Assembly: GCA_045660325.1 (NCBI GenBank)
Contig: JAZRDO010000023.1
Location: 82,528-146,527, forward strand
DNA: 64,000 bases
Source of the DNA: SVTX01 sp045660325
GTDB lineage: Bacteria > Bacillota > Clostridia > Oscillospirales > CAG-272
Reading direction: 5' to 3'
A program made the position numbers and the translations under genes. The notes beneath the pieces were generated by a model that searched no databases, was not told where the DNA came from, and saw nothing but the letters and a program-made list of their open reading frames with translations. Shown here one piece after another: positions 40,695 to 50,610 of the stretch (its first letter is position 1; each line of letters opens with the position of its first letter).

Positions 40695-42470
40695 TTATAA
40701 GGATACCGCCTGGCTATTCCAAAGCTCCGAATAAAATCCGTCGTTTGAAAGAAGCTCGTCGTGGCTTCCCTTTTCAATAATCTTACCGTCCTTCATAACG
40801 AGAATGATGTCCGCTTCCTTGATAGTGGAAAGTCTGTGGGCTACGATAAACGAGGTTCTTCCCTGCATCATCGTAGAGAACGCCTTCTGTATCTTCATTT
40901 CGGTTCTCGTGTCAATTGACGAGGTCGCCTCGTCGAGAATGAGCATCGGAGGAAGTGTCAGGATCACTCTTGCGATACAAAGCAGCTGCTTTTGTCCCTG
41001 CGAAAGAACTCCGCCGTCCTCGCCGATCTTAGTGTCATATCCGTTCGGAAGTCGCTTTATAAAGGAATGCGCGTGCGCGGCCTTTGCCGCTGCGATCATT
41101 TCCTCGTCGGTCGCGTCGGGCTTGCCCATAATAATATTCTCTCTGATGGTTCCCGCCTTGAGCCACGTATCCTGAAGCACCATACCGTAGGATGCACGGA
41201 GCGAGCTTCTCGTTACGTCCTTGATATTATTTCCGCTGACCGTAATACTGCCCGAATCAACGTCGTAGAATCTCATAAGCAAATTAATAACCGTCGTCTT
41301 TCCGCAACCCGTAGGGCCTACGATCGCAACTCTTTGGCTCTTTTCAATATTAAGATTGAAATCCTCGATAAGCGACTTGTCCTTAGTATAAGAAAAGCTT
41401 ACGTTTTCAATGCTTACGTTTCCATTGATATCCTCATGTGTCAGTACCCTCGCATCAGGCGCGTCGGGTGTCTCCACGGGGGAATCTATAAGCTCAAAGA
41501 GACGGGATACACACGCCAAGGAATTTTGAAGCTCAGTTATAACGCCCGAGATCTCATTGAAGGGCTTTGTATACTGATTCGCGTATCCGAGCAAGCTCGC
41601 AAGCATACCGACGGAAAGCGCGTCTCCGTTTGATTCTATGCAGATTATCGCGCCCGCGAGCGCTACTGCCGCGTAAACGAGATTGTTTACAAATCTTGTC
41701 GAGGGGTTTGTAAGCGAGGAATAGAACACCGCTTTAAGAGAAACTTTGCCAAGCTCGTCGTTGATCCTGTCAAATCTCTCTATAACCTTTTCCTCCTGCG
41801 AGAATGCAACCACCGTCTTATGCTCGCCTATCATCTCGTCAATGAGTGCCGTTTGCTCTCCTCTTACCTCTGCCTGACGCTTGAAGAGATTGAAGGTGTT
41901 CTTCGCAATAAACGCCGCCACGAAAAGCGAGAGAGGCGTAAGCAAAACTACGATTACCGCGATTATGGGATTTAAGTATATCATAAAGCCCAGTGTTGCC
42001 GCAATGGTAAGCGCACCCGTAAAGAGCTGGGAAAATCCCATAAGAAGTCCGTCGGAGAACTGGTCAACGTCACCGATAACTCGGCTTACGGTATCGCCTA
42101 CGGAATGAGAATCAATATAAGAGAGCGGTAATGCCTGAAGCTTCTCGAATGCCTCTTTTCTCATTCTTCTTACTACGCCAAAGGTTATTTTATTGTTACA
42201 AATATTCATTATCCACTGAAGGAGTGCCGTTACAGCGGATATTACGCCGATCTTGATAAGTATTTTAAATATCCCGTCAAAATCAACGTTGCCGCGACCG
42301 ATCGCCAGATCGATCGCCTGACCGATAAGTATAGGCACGTAAATGGTCAAACCCACAACTATCGCCGCCAATATCAGCGAAAGAAGGAAGAGCCATTTAT
42401 ACGCGCGAAGGTATCGAAGCACCTTCCTTACGGTCTCCTTGTTGTTTACTTTTACCTTTGTTTTCTTCAT
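40695..42470 (-). CDS. ABC exporter half-transporter with canonical ATPase site
   Basis: The 591-residue protein has six membrane helices (about residues 28-325) and a C-terminal ABC domain. Walker A (VGPTGCGKTT), Walker B with the catalytic Glu (LILDEATSSID) and the H loop (IVAHRLS) are canonical. The signature is LSQGQ in place of LSGGQ. That is the partner pattern of heterodimeric exporters such as BmrCD and TM287/288, in which the other subunit (next gene upstream) carries the good signature. It begins 4 bases after the partner's stop and uses an AAAGGC site within it. It probably exports drugs or lipids. Confidence 0.9.
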   Translation of the reverse strand: MKKTKVKVNNKETVRKVLRYLRAYKWLFLLSLILAAIVVGLTIYVPILIGQAIDLAIGRGNVDFDGIFKILIKIGVISAVTALLQWIMNICNNKITFGVVRRMRKEAFEKLQALPLSYIDSHSVGDTVSRVIGDVDQFSDGLLMGFSQLFTGALTIAATLGFMIYLNPIIAVIVVLLTPLSLFVAAFIAKNTFNLFKRQAEVRGEQTALIDEMIGEHKTVVAFSQEEKVIERFDRINDELGKVSLKAVFYSSLTNPSTRFVNNLVYAAVALAGAIICIESNGDALSVGMLASLLGYANQYTKPFNEISGVITELQNSLACVSRLFELIDSPVETPDAPDARVLTHEDINGNVSIENVSFSYTKDKSLIEDFNLNIEKSQRVAIVGPTGCGKTTVINLLMRFYDVDSGSITVSGNNIKDVTRSSLRASYGMVLQDTWLKAGTIRENIIMGKPDATDEEMIAAAKAAHAHSFIKRLPNGYDTKIGEDGGVLSQGQKQLLCIARVILTLPPMLILDEATSSIDTRTEMKIQKAFSTMMQGRTSFIVAHRLSTIKEADIILVMKDGKIIEKGSHDELLSNDGFYSELWNSQAVSL

Positions 42471-42473
42471 ATT

Positions 42474-44201
42474 TTATGCCTTTGCCGCGTAAAACTGCGA
42501 CTCATAAATTTCCTTGTAAATTTCACAGGTGGAAAGAAGCTCACTATGTGTTCCCATACCCTCGATTCTGCCATCCTCAAGCACGATTATCTTGTCCGCG
42601 TGGCTTATCGACGAGCTTCTCTGGGAAATAATAAATACAGTAGGATTATAATTCAGCCTTGAAATCTCCCCGCGGAGTCTTGCCTCGGTCGCAAAGTCGA
42701 GCGCCGACGCGCTATCGTCAAGAATGAGAATAGGCGCGCGCTTAATGATCGCTCTCGCGATACAAAGTCTCTGCCTTTGTCCTCCCGAGAAGTTCTTTCC
42801 CTTCTGAGATACGGGGGCGTCGAGTCCTCCATTCTTCTCGCGAACGAACTCATCCGCCTGCGCTATTTTGAGCGCCTCCCACATTTCCTCGTCGGTCGCG
42901 TTTTCATTGCCCCACAAGAGATTATCGCGGATGGTTCCCTTGAAGAGCACCGACTTCTGCGGCACTGTAGCGATCATAGAGCGCAACGTGTCCTTACTGT
43001 AATTATTTACGTCCTTACCAAATACCGAAACTCTACCCTCACTTGCCGTATAATGCGCGGGAATGAGGTTTACAAGCGAGGTCTTACCGCAGCCCGTACC
43101 GCCAATAATACCGATCGTCTGACCCTTCAATGCCTTGAAGCTGATATCGGTAAGAGAGTCGTCCGCGCCACCTTTGTAGGTAAGAGAAACGCCCGAGAAC
43201 TCAACCGCAACATCGGATTCTCCCTCATCATCGGAAGCTGTCTCCGCCTTGTTATCAGTCGCGGGAATATCGAACACCGCGCTGATTCTTTTTGCGCATG
43301 CGATAGCCTTGATAACCGTAAATATCGTTGTCGCGAGCTTTACAAGCTCAACGAGGATCTGCGTCATATAGTTATAAGAGGCAACAAGATCGCCCTGAAG
43401 CATACCGCCCTCGTTGATCTCGGGTGCGGCAAAATAGATAAGCGCAATAATTCCTAAGTTTACGCAAACGTAGGTCAAAGGATTCATAAGCGCGGAAATC
43501 TTGCCCGCAAGCTTTTGCGCGCTTGTGTGCTCACGGTTAGCGACCGTAAAGTCCTCGGTCTGCTTTTCCTCAAGGTTGAATGCACGGATAACCCTTGCGC
43601 CAGAAAGGTTTTCGCGTGTTGCGGAGGTAACTCTGTCAAGCCTTGCCTGAACGCGTCTGTAAAGCGGAATTCCCGCCAAAATAATTGTAAAAACAATAAT
43701 TGCAAGAACAGGAATGAGAATTGCGAATATCCACGCCGTGCGGGGATTTACGAAAAACGCCATTATCATTGCGCCAAATACGATGATGGGTGAGCGCAAG
43801 AAAAGTCGGAGCGTCATATTCACACCCGTCTGTACCTGATTTATATCCCCCGTCATTCTCGTGATCATAGTTGACGTACCGAGCGAATCCGTTTCGGTAT
43901 AAGAAAGTCCCGTGAGGTGTGAGAAAAGAGATCTTCGCATAGACGTGGATGCGCCGACCGCCGCCTTTGCCGCAAAATACTGCGCCGTAAGCGCACAGGC
44001 AAGGCCGATAATTCCGAGCGCCACTAAAATGAGAATTCTCGTATATATGTAATTTTTGTCACCGTTTTTAATGCCTACGTCAATTATATCCTTGACAACC
44101 AGCGGAACGAAGAGATCGAAGCACGCCTCGAGCAGCTTGAAGAACGGCGCAAAAAAGCATTCTGATCTATATTTTTTAAGATGCTTTAATACAAATCTCA
44201 T
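42474..44201 (-). CDS. ABC exporter half-transporter with degenerate ATPase site
   Basis: The 575-residue protein has six membrane helices (about 16-300) and an ABC domain with Walker A (IGGTGCGKTSLV) and the canonical FSGGQ signature. Walker B is LILDDSASALD, with Asp in place of the catalytic Glu, and the H loop is SQRSSS, with Gln in place of His. So its own site cannot hydrolyse ATP well. Its signature completes the working site of the 591-residue partner. The two form one heterodimer. An AGGAG site precedes the ATG. Confidence 0.9.
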   Translation of the reverse strand: MRFVLKHLKKYRSECFFAPFFKLLEACFDLFVPLVVKDIIDVGIKNGDKNYIYTRILILVALGIIGLACALTAQYFAAKAAVGASTSMRRSLFSHLTGLSYTETDSLGTSTMITRMTGDINQVQTGVNMTLRLFLRSPIIVFGAMIMAFFVNPRTAWIFAILIPVLAIIVFTIILAGIPLYRRVQARLDRVTSATRENLSGARVIRAFNLEEKQTEDFTVANREHTSAQKLAGKISALMNPLTYVCVNLGIIALIYFAAPEINEGGMLQGDLVASYNYMTQILVELVKLATTIFTVIKAIACAKRISAVFDIPATDNKAETASDDEGESDVAVEFSGVSLTYKGGADDSLTDISFKALKGQTIGIIGGTGCGKTSLVNLIPAHYTASEGRVSVFGKDVNNYSKDTLRSMIATVPQKSVLFKGTIRDNLLWGNENATDEEMWEALKIAQADEFVREKNGGLDAPVSQKGKNFSGGQRQRLCIARAIIKRAPILILDDSASALDFATEARLRGEISRLNYNPTVFIISQRSSSISHADKIIVLEDGRIEGMGTHSELLSTCEIYKEIYESQFYAAKA

Positions 44202-44230
44202 ATTTTCTCCTAAAATTTTACTATCATTTT

Positions 44231-44259
44231 ATTATAACATAAACGCGAATAAATTTCAA
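44231..44259 (-). promoter_or_regulatory. Promoter of the heterodimeric exporter operon
   Basis: The minus strand has TTGAAA (44254-44259), a 17-base spacer and TATAAT (44231-44236), about 30 bases before the start codon. Confidence 0.75.
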
Positions 44260-44336
44260 TATAATTGCAAAAATTAAAAAAGAGTATAATTTTTGTTTTT
44301 TAACTTATTATTATTAATATTATTTTAATAAAACTG

Positions 44337-44345
44337 TGATATAAT
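44337..44345 (+). promoter_or_regulatory. Extended -10 promoter of the MacB-like gene
   Basis: TG-A-TATAAT at 44337-44345 has no good -35 box 17 bases upstream, so it would act as an extended -10 promoter. Confidence 0.5.
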
Positions 44346-44393
44346 TAATTATTATTTTAAAAAATTCTAATTTGATACACGGAGGAACGAACT

Positions 44394-47300
44394 ATGTTAG
44401 AGCTTTGTGGCATAAAGAAATCTTATGTTGTCGGCGACTCTACCGTTGAAGCGCTCAAGGGTGTCGACATTGAGTTCCGAAAAAACGAATTCGTATCCAT
44501 TTTAGGTCCTTCAGGTTGCGGTAAGACCACACTTTTAAACCTTATCGGCGGTCTTGACAGATACACCGAGGGCGATCTTATTATTCGTGGAAAATCCACT
44601 AAAACCTTCAAGGATGCCGACTGGGACACGTACAGAAATCACTCAATCGGCTTTGTATTCCAAAGCTACAACCTTATTCCCCACCAGACAGTTCTCTCAA
44701 ACGTTGAGCTTGCACTCACACTCTCGGGTGTTTCCAAGGCGGAGCGCCGTAAAAGAGCAACAGAAGCTTTAGAGCAGGTGGGTCTCGGCGACCAGCTTAA
44801 TAAGCGCCCCTCGCAGATGTCGGGCGGTCAGATGCAGAGAGTTGCGATCGCGAGAGCTCTTGTAAACAACCCCGATATTTTACTTGCGGACGAGCCTACG
44901 GGCGCGCTCGACACAACAACGAGCGTGCAAATTATGGAAATCTTAAAGGAGATCTCGAAGGATAAGCTCATTATTATGGTAACCCATAACCCCGAGCTTG
45001 CCGAGACCTACTCCACGAGAATAATAAAGGTGCTTGACGGTCTTGTAATTGACGACTCGGATCCGTACGTAAGCGAAAAGACGAGCAAGACTGAGACCGC
45101 TCCCGAAAAGAAGCTCACGCGCAAGGAAAAGAAGGCGGAAAAGAAGAAGAACAAGAAGAGATCCATGTCCTTCTGGACCGCGCTTTCTCTCTCGTTTAAT
45201 AACCTTCGCACCAAAAAGGGCAGAACGGCCATGACGTCCTTTGCGGGCAGTATCGGTATTATCGGTATCGCGCTTATCTTGGCGCTCTCTTCGGGCATCA
45301 ATGCCTTTATCACTCAGGTTCAGGAAGATACACTCTCCACATATCCCTTGACGATCAAGAAAAATACGCAGGATATGTCTGCTATGCTCTCGGCAATGAC
45401 CAGTGTTTCAAACGGAGAGGATTACCGCAATTCAGGTATGATCCACGTTGACGACTCGCTCGGCACTATGATGGGAGCTATGTCCTCAACAGTTGAAAAC
45501 AACCTCGAGGCATTCAAGAAATACGTTGACGAGCACTACGACGAGCTTGCAGATTACGTAAGCGATATTCAGTACATTTACGATTACGATCTTCAGGTAT
45601 ATACCGCAGACGGAAAAGTAAAGGTTGGTATGGAAACCGTATTTTCTCATATGGGCGATGCGTTCTCGGGAATGACTGAGCTTATGGAAATGAGCGGCGG
45701 TATGAATATGGGCCTTGACGTCTTCAGCGAAATGATCGACAATCAGGAGCTTCTCAACCAACAATACGATGTTGTAGCGGGCGATTGGCCGAAGGAATAC
45801 AACGAGGTCGTTCTCGTTGTAAACACCAACAACCAGATAAGCAAGATGACTCTTTATATGCTCGGTATGCTTGATCCCAATAATATCGACAAGGAAATGG
45901 AAGACCTTATGAATGGCAACTACAAGCCCGAGGCCCTTCCCCCCTACACCTACCGTGATATTCTCGACCTTCGCTTTAAGCTTCTCACGACCGCTGATTT
46001 CTTCTCAAAGAGCGGCTCCTACTATACAGTAGACGGCAAGCAGTATCCTATCTGGAACGACCAGAGAGAATCCCCCGTCTTTGATGATGCGAAATTCATT
46101 ATTGATAACGGCGTTGAGATCAAGATCGCAGGTATCGTTCGACCCAAGGAGGGCGCAACGGCGGCGAGCATTCAGGGTGCTGTCGGCTATACAAAGAAGC
46201 TTACCGAATATATCCTCGAGAAAAATTCCAACAGCGTGGTTATAAATCAGCAGAAGGAAACTCCTACTGTAAACGTACTTACGGGCTTCACGTTCGAAAG
46301 AACTAAGTACACACGAGAGAACATCAACGAGCTTATCGAAAAGATCGATTCCTCCACGATGGAAGCCTTCTATACATTTATGACCAACTATATAAAGAAT
46401 CAGGAGGAGCAGAATGCCGCGGAAGGCAAGCCCCTGCTTCTCAACGTAACGAGAGCTAATATAAACACAATGTTTATGCTCCTCAGTGAAGAACAGCAGG
46501 CAGATATCTTATCCAGAATTATCGCGTCTGCACAAGCAAATAACCCCACAGGAACGGAGCAAACCTTCGCAACACTCTCCGCTCTTACGGGTAACATTCA
46601 GGTTACTCCCGACAATATCATTACCCTTCTCCCCGTTCTCAACAAAATGGAGACAATGCCGCTTATCACAGCGCTCGGTATTCCGGGTATCGTTAATCTT
46701 GCAAGCCCCGAGGTAGTGGAAAAGGTTGTAGCGGATATGAATACCAAGCATCCTGAATTTGCACAGACTCCTCTTGGCGCGGTTACAAAAGATAATCTCT
46801 CTATGATGATTATGCGCCTCGCCGATAAGGCGGAGCAAACCGCTATTTACAGTGAGCTTGTGGCGTCCGTAAATCCCAACAACAACACTATGCTTTCCGT
46901 CCTCTGCGCTATTATCTCATCCCAGGCAGGACAGGAGATCACAAAGGATAATATAGCAGAAAAGCTTCCCACCTTTACAGGCCAGATGATGATGGTTCCT
47001 GTAATCGCTATGAGCGGTATGCCCGGCCTTGTAGACTATGCAGATGCGGATACAATGACCGAGATATATACCGATATGAATAAGCTTATTATTAACCTCA
47101 GAGTTGACAAGAATATTTTCACTCTGCTTGTAAACGCGATGTCGGATGAAATGTTTGAAACTATGGAAGCAACCCTTTACGGTATGGCTCCCCAGATCGA
47201 CGCGACGTACGAAAGCGTACTCAAGACCCTTGACGATGCCGAAAAGGCATCTCCCGCGCAAATCAATTTCTACGCAAAGGACTTTGATGCCAAGGATAAG

Positions 47301-47828
47301 ATAGAAAGCTTTATCGCTGATTACAATTCCGCCGCTGAAAAGGACGGCAGAGACAAGGACGTGATTCAATACTCGGATATCGTGGGCGACCTTATGTCCT
47401 CGGTTACAATTATCATCAATGCAATATCCTACGTTCTTATCGCGTTCGTTTCTATTTCCCTTGTGGTTTCCTCGATTATGATCGGTATTATCACAAACAT
47501 CTCGGTTCTCGAGAGAACAAAGGAAATAGGTATTCTCCGCGCTATCGGTGCATCCAAGCGAGATATCTCCCGCGTATTCAACGCCGAAACAATGATCATC
47601 GGCTTCGCCGCAGGCTTCCTCGGTATTCTTATTACCGTTATTCTCTGCTGGCCGATCTCCGCTATCATTCAGGCGATTTCGGGTATCGCGACGATCAGAG
47701 CATTCGTTCCCCCGCTTGCGGGTGGCTTGCTCGTGCTTGTCAGCATTATTCTCACACTTATCGCAGGCCTTATCCCCGCGCGCACCGCGGCAAAGAAGGA
47801 CCCTGTTATAGCACTCAGAACAGAATAA
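44394..47828 (+). CDS. MacB/FtsX-type ABC transporter with fused ATPase and very large extracytoplasmic domain
   Basis: The 1144-residue protein has an ABC ATPase (1-225; GPSGCGKTTLLN, QMSGGQMQRVAIARAL, LLADEPTGALD), a Lys-rich linker, a first membrane helix (about 285-310), a very large extracytoplasmic part (about 315-995) and three C-terminal helices in the FtsX pattern (about 1010-1040, 1060-1085, 1105-1130). It is a type VII mechanotransmission-like transporter. The extracytoplasmic part contains two tandem copies of a roughly 110-residue unit (about 680-791 and 792-905). An AGGAGG-like site precedes the ATG. It is monocistronic. Confidence 0.88.
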   Translation: MLELCGIKKSYVVGDSTVEALKGVDIEFRKNEFVSILGPSGCGKTTLLNLIGGLDRYTEGDLIIRGKSTKTFKDADWDTYRNHSIGFVFQSYNLIPHQTVLSNVELALTLSGVSKAERRKRATEALEQVGLGDQLNKRPSQMSGGQMQRVAIARALVNNPDILLADEPTGALDTTTSVQIMEILKEISKDKLIIMVTHNPELAETYSTRIIKVLDGLVIDDSDPYVSEKTSKTETAPEKKLTRKEKKAEKKKNKKRSMSFWTALSLSFNNLRTKKGRTAMTSFAGSIGIIGIALILALSSGINAFITQVQEDTLSTYPLTIKKNTQDMSAMLSAMTSVSNGEDYRNSGMIHVDDSLGTMMGAMSSTVENNLEAFKKYVDEHYDELADYVSDIQYIYDYDLQVYTADGKVKVGMETVFSHMGDAFSGMTELMEMSGGMNMGLDVFSEMIDNQELLNQQYDVVAGDWPKEYNEVVLVVNTNNQISKMTLYMLGMLDPNNIDKEMEDLMNGNYKPEALPPYTYRDILDLRFKLLTTADFFSKSGSYYTVDGKQYPIWNDQRESPVFDDAKFIIDNGVEIKIAGIVRPKEGATAASIQGAVGYTKKLTEYILEKNSNSVVINQQKETPTVNVLTGFTFERTKYTRENINELIEKIDSSTMEAFYTFMTNYIKNQEEQNAAEGKPLLLNVTRANINTMFMLLSEEQQADILSRIIASAQANNPTGTEQTFATLSALTGNIQVTPDNIITLLPVLNKMETMPLITALGIPGIVNLASPEVVEKVVADMNTKHPEFAQTPLGAVTKDNLSMMIMRLADKAEQTAIYSELVASVNPNNNTMLSVLCAIISSQAGQEITKDNIAEKLPTFTGQMMMVPVIAMSGMPGLVDYADADTMTEIYTDMNKLIINLRVDKNIFTLLVNAMSDEMFETMEATLYGMAPQIDATYESVLKTLDDAEKASPAQINFYAKDFDAKDKIESFIADYNSAAEKDGRDKDVIQYSDIVGDLMSSVTIIINAISYVLIAFVSISLVVSSIMIGIITNISVLERTKEIGILRAIGASKRDISRVFNAETMIIGFAAGFLGILITVILCWPISAIIQAISGIATIRAFVPPLAGGLLVLVSIILTLIAGLIPARTAAKKDPVIALRTE

Positions 47829-47838
47829 ATTTATTAAA

Positions 47839-47868
47839 TTAAGCCGTCGGCAATTGCCGACGGCTTAA
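47839..47868 (+). terminator. Terminator of the MacB-like gene
   Basis: A perfect palindrome of 30 bases (47839-47868) around AATT, 11 bases after the stop, with T at its end. Confidence 0.8.
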
Positions 47869-47937
47869 TTTACAATCATAACAGCCCAAAAATCCGCATA
47901 TATTTCTATAATCAAAAACTTACTTTTAGGATATATT

Positions 47938-49488
47938 ATGCCATCAAGAACACGGGTTTTCTTTTTAAACGGCATCGCTCTTACCTTAACCTCGTTGATC
48001 ATACGGGGAGTCAGCGTTGCCTTCAATATTTACGTTTCAAGCGTCGCGGGAACCGAGGCTATGGGCTTATTTTCCCTCATTACAAGCGTTTACGGCTTCT
48101 TTATTACGATTGCCTGCTCGTCAATAAGCCTAGGCACTACGCGGCTTATTTCCGAGGCTCTGGGCGAAAATGACCCCACTCTTGTAAATAAAAGCATCAA
48201 GGTATGCATACGCCACGCGTTGATCACGGGACTTTTCGCCTCACTTGTGCTATTTGCGTTTTCGGGCTTTATCGGAAAAAATCTTTTATACGACGAACGA
48301 TGCACGATTTCACTCAGGGCTATATCCTTTTCCCTGCTCCCCATCTCCTTAACGTCCTGCTTCTCGGGATATTTTACTGCGGTGCGACGGGTCAAGATCA
48401 ATGCTTTTTTTCAAATAGTATCGCAAGGAATAAAAATATTCGCAACCGCCGCGCTGCTGTCAAAGCTACTGAAATTCGGCGCGGAATACGCCTGTCTATG
48501 TCTTGTTTTAGGCTCGGTAATATCTGAAATGATTTCCCTCGCGGTCAATATAGTTCTCTACTGTATTGATCGAGCGAAGCATATAAAAAAGCAAGAATAC
48601 GGCTCGGATAAGAACAAATCAAGCATCGTCGGGAAAATATGCAAGATCACATTCCCCGTTACCTTCAGCGCGTGCATACGCTCGCTTTTCAATACGATTC
48701 AACACATTCTCATCCCGCGCGGTCTTAAAATGTCGGGCAGCTCGTGGGCAACCGCGCTCTCTTCATACGGTATCCTTCACAGCATGGTCCTACCGCTTAT
48801 TCTCTTCCCCTCAGCATTCATTTACTCCTTCGCAGGTCTACTTATACCCGAAATAGCCGAATGCCGCGTAAGGGGAAATACAAGCCGCCTTACACGCGTA
48901 ACACGGCGCATTATAGCCCTTGCCATGATATTTGCCACAGGGGTAGCCGGAGTAATGTTCATTCTTGCGGATGAGATCGCGGCGGTCATATATAAAAATC
49001 CCGACACTGCATATTTTATCCGCCTGCTCGCTCCCCTCATTCCCGTAATGTATATAGACGGAGCGACCGATGCGATCCTCAAGGGTATGGGTAAACAGAT
49101 ATACTCCATGAACGTAAACATTGCGGACGCGGGACTCTCCTGTATTTTAGTTTACTTTTTAGTTCCACGGCTTGGGATCTACGGATACGTTATCTCAATT
49201 TACGCGACCGAGATCCTCAATACCACGCTCAGTCTTATAGGCATGTTTCTATCAACAAAAACGAGGCCGCGCGTGTTCCATCAGTTTGTCTCACCTCTTC
49301 TTTGTATCATTCCCACGGGAATTATTTCCTGCCTTATTCTCGCAAATATAAACCACCCGTTCCATAGCATAACCGAGCTTTGTCTACATGTTTCCCTTAT
49401 AATAATTATTTATGGAGTAACTCTTCTTTTAACTCGTACCATAGGCAAGGAAGAAAGCGAGGTCATTCATTACTCACTAAAAAAATAA
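47938..49488 (+). CDS. SpoVB/MurJ-like lipid-linked oligosaccharide flippase
   Basis: The 516-residue membrane protein of the MATE/polysaccharide-synthase superfamily has about 14 membrane segments. The family signature is in the N-terminal IIRGVSVAFNIYVSSVAGTEAMGLFSL, and the C-terminal half has TDAILKGMGKQIYSMNVNI, as in SpoVB. SpoVB-type proteins are implicated in spore cortex or peptidoglycan precursor export, so a sporulation role is plausible. There is a weak AGGA site before the ATG. It is not clearly part of an operon. Confidence 0.85.
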   Translation: MPSRTRVFFLNGIALTLTSLIIRGVSVAFNIYVSSVAGTEAMGLFSLITSVYGFFITIACSSISLGTTRLISEALGENDPTLVNKSIKVCIRHALITGLFASLVLFAFSGFIGKNLLYDERCTISLRAISFSLLPISLTSCFSGYFTAVRRVKINAFFQIVSQGIKIFATAALLSKLLKFGAEYACLCLVLGSVISEMISLAVNIVLYCIDRAKHIKKQEYGSDKNKSSIVGKICKITFPVTFSACIRSLFNTIQHILIPRGLKMSGSSWATALSSYGILHSMVLPLILFPSAFIYSFAGLLIPEIAECRVRGNTSRLTRVTRRIIALAMIFATGVAGVMFILADEIAAVIYKNPDTAYFIRLLAPLIPVMYIDGATDAILKGMGKQIYSMNVNIADAGLSCILVYFLVPRLGIYGYVISIYATEILNTTLSLIGMFLSTKTRPRVFHQFVSPLLCIIPTGIISCLILANINHPFHSITELCLHVSLIIIIYGVTLLLTRTIGKEESEVIHYSLKK

Positions 49489-49513
49489 GAGCTATTGCGA
49501 TTGCAATAGCTCT
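49488..49513 (+). terminator. Terminator of the flippase gene
   Basis: A perfect 11-bp stem (49488-49498 with 49503-49513) starts on the last base of the flippase stop codon and is followed by a run of T. Confidence 0.8.
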
Positions 49514-49523
49514 TTTTATTTAA

Positions 49524-50588
49524 TTAGTGCTTTCTCTTCTTGAAGATGGGAGCGCATACAAGGGAAATTGCAATAATTGCAATCGCGCCTGTACCGATCG
49601 CACTACCACATCCGCTTGCCTTCTTGCCGCAAACGGAGCACTTCTCGCCCTTGTCAAGCTGGCTGTGATGAGAAGGAACAACCTTCTGCTCCTCTACCCA
49701 AGTCTGACACGCGGAGCACTGCTTACCGTTCGTTTTGCCGTCTTCCGTGCAAGTTGCGTCATAGCCCTTAACTTCAACCGCGTTATGGGCGATCATAGGA
49801 ATTTCAACTCTCTCGTAAAGAACCTTAGAGCAAACGGAACAGGTTGTAGCACCGAGATAACCGGGCTCTGTACAGCTTGTCTGCTTGTCAGCCTCTCTTA
49901 CGGGAGTGTGTCCCGCAGGAGCATCGCCCTTCTTATCGAGCTTTGCGGAGCAAGTCTCGCAAGCGAAATGACGGATACCGTCAGCCTCGCAAGTAGGAGC
50001 AGTTGTGCCTGTTAAAGCATAGTCGTGAGCTGCAAATGTATTTTCGCCAAGGTGCGCGTTCATAGCCTGAACCTGAGACTTGCTGATATAGTTTCCGGGG
50101 ATAATAGAGCCCTGAACCTTATAAGTTGCAAAAGCCTCGGTAACTGTAAACTTAACCTCGGAGCAAACGTCGGGATTAACCTTGAATCTGATTGTAGCAG
50201 TACCTGTTTCCGTTGTAATAGCGCTTGTAGCGTCCATACGGTTGAACGTAATAACACCGTCGGACTGCTTGCTTACGTTAAGACCGGACATAAGTCTGTT
50301 ATCAACGATAACGTTGCCGGCATTATCAAGCACGGGGGTTACAACGTCGGGATTGTATGCGATATTGATCTGAAAAGAAGAAATACCGGGGTTTGAATTG
50401 ATCGAAACAGTCAACTCGATCTCATTATCAGCTGAAAGGCACAATTCGCCATCTTTAGAAATAGCAGTGGAAGAAGAAACTCCCACTGCTACTTCAAACT
50501 GACCTTCGTCGGCAGAAACCGTAATTGCTGCCGCCAGTGAGATTAAGAGAACCGCAACGACACTAATAAGTAATCGTCTGAGTTTCAC
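49524..50588 (-). CDS. Membrane-anchored cohesin-like protein with CxxC repeats
   Basis: The 354-residue protein has a signal peptide (about 1-26), a cohesin-like beta domain (about 30-175; IELTVSINSNPGISSFQINI and YNPDVVTPVLDNAG are the typical first strands), three C-x-CxxC repeats (about 195-300; PTCEADGIRHFACETC, SCTEPGYLGATTCSVC, TCTEDGKTNGKQCSAC), a fourth CSVCG, and a C-terminal anchor GCGS-hydrophobic-KKRKH (about 326-354). The start is the GTG at 50588, because GAGGTG precedes it. It lies 22 bases after the 1593-residue gene and is in one operon with it. A surface partner role, binding that neighbour's dockerin, is an inference. Confidence 0.75.
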   Translation of the reverse strand: MKLRRLLISVVAVLLISLAAAITVSADEGQFEVAVGVSSSTAISKDGELCLSADNEIELTVSINSNPGISSFQINIAYNPDVVTPVLDNAGNVIVDNRLMSGLNVSKQSDGVITFNRMDATSAITTETGTATIRFKVNPDVCSEVKFTVTEAFATYKVQGSIIPGNYISKSQVQAMNAHLGENTFAAHDYALTGTTAPTCEADGIRHFACETCSAKLDKKGDAPAGHTPVREADKQTSCTEPGYLGATTCSVCSKVLYERVEIPMIAHNAVEVKGYDATCTEDGKTNGKQCSACQTWVEEQKVVPSHHSQLDKGEKCSVCGKKASGCGSAIGTGAIAIIAISLVCAPIFKKRKH

Positions 50589-50610
50589 TTGATCACCTCG
50601 TCATATTTAA

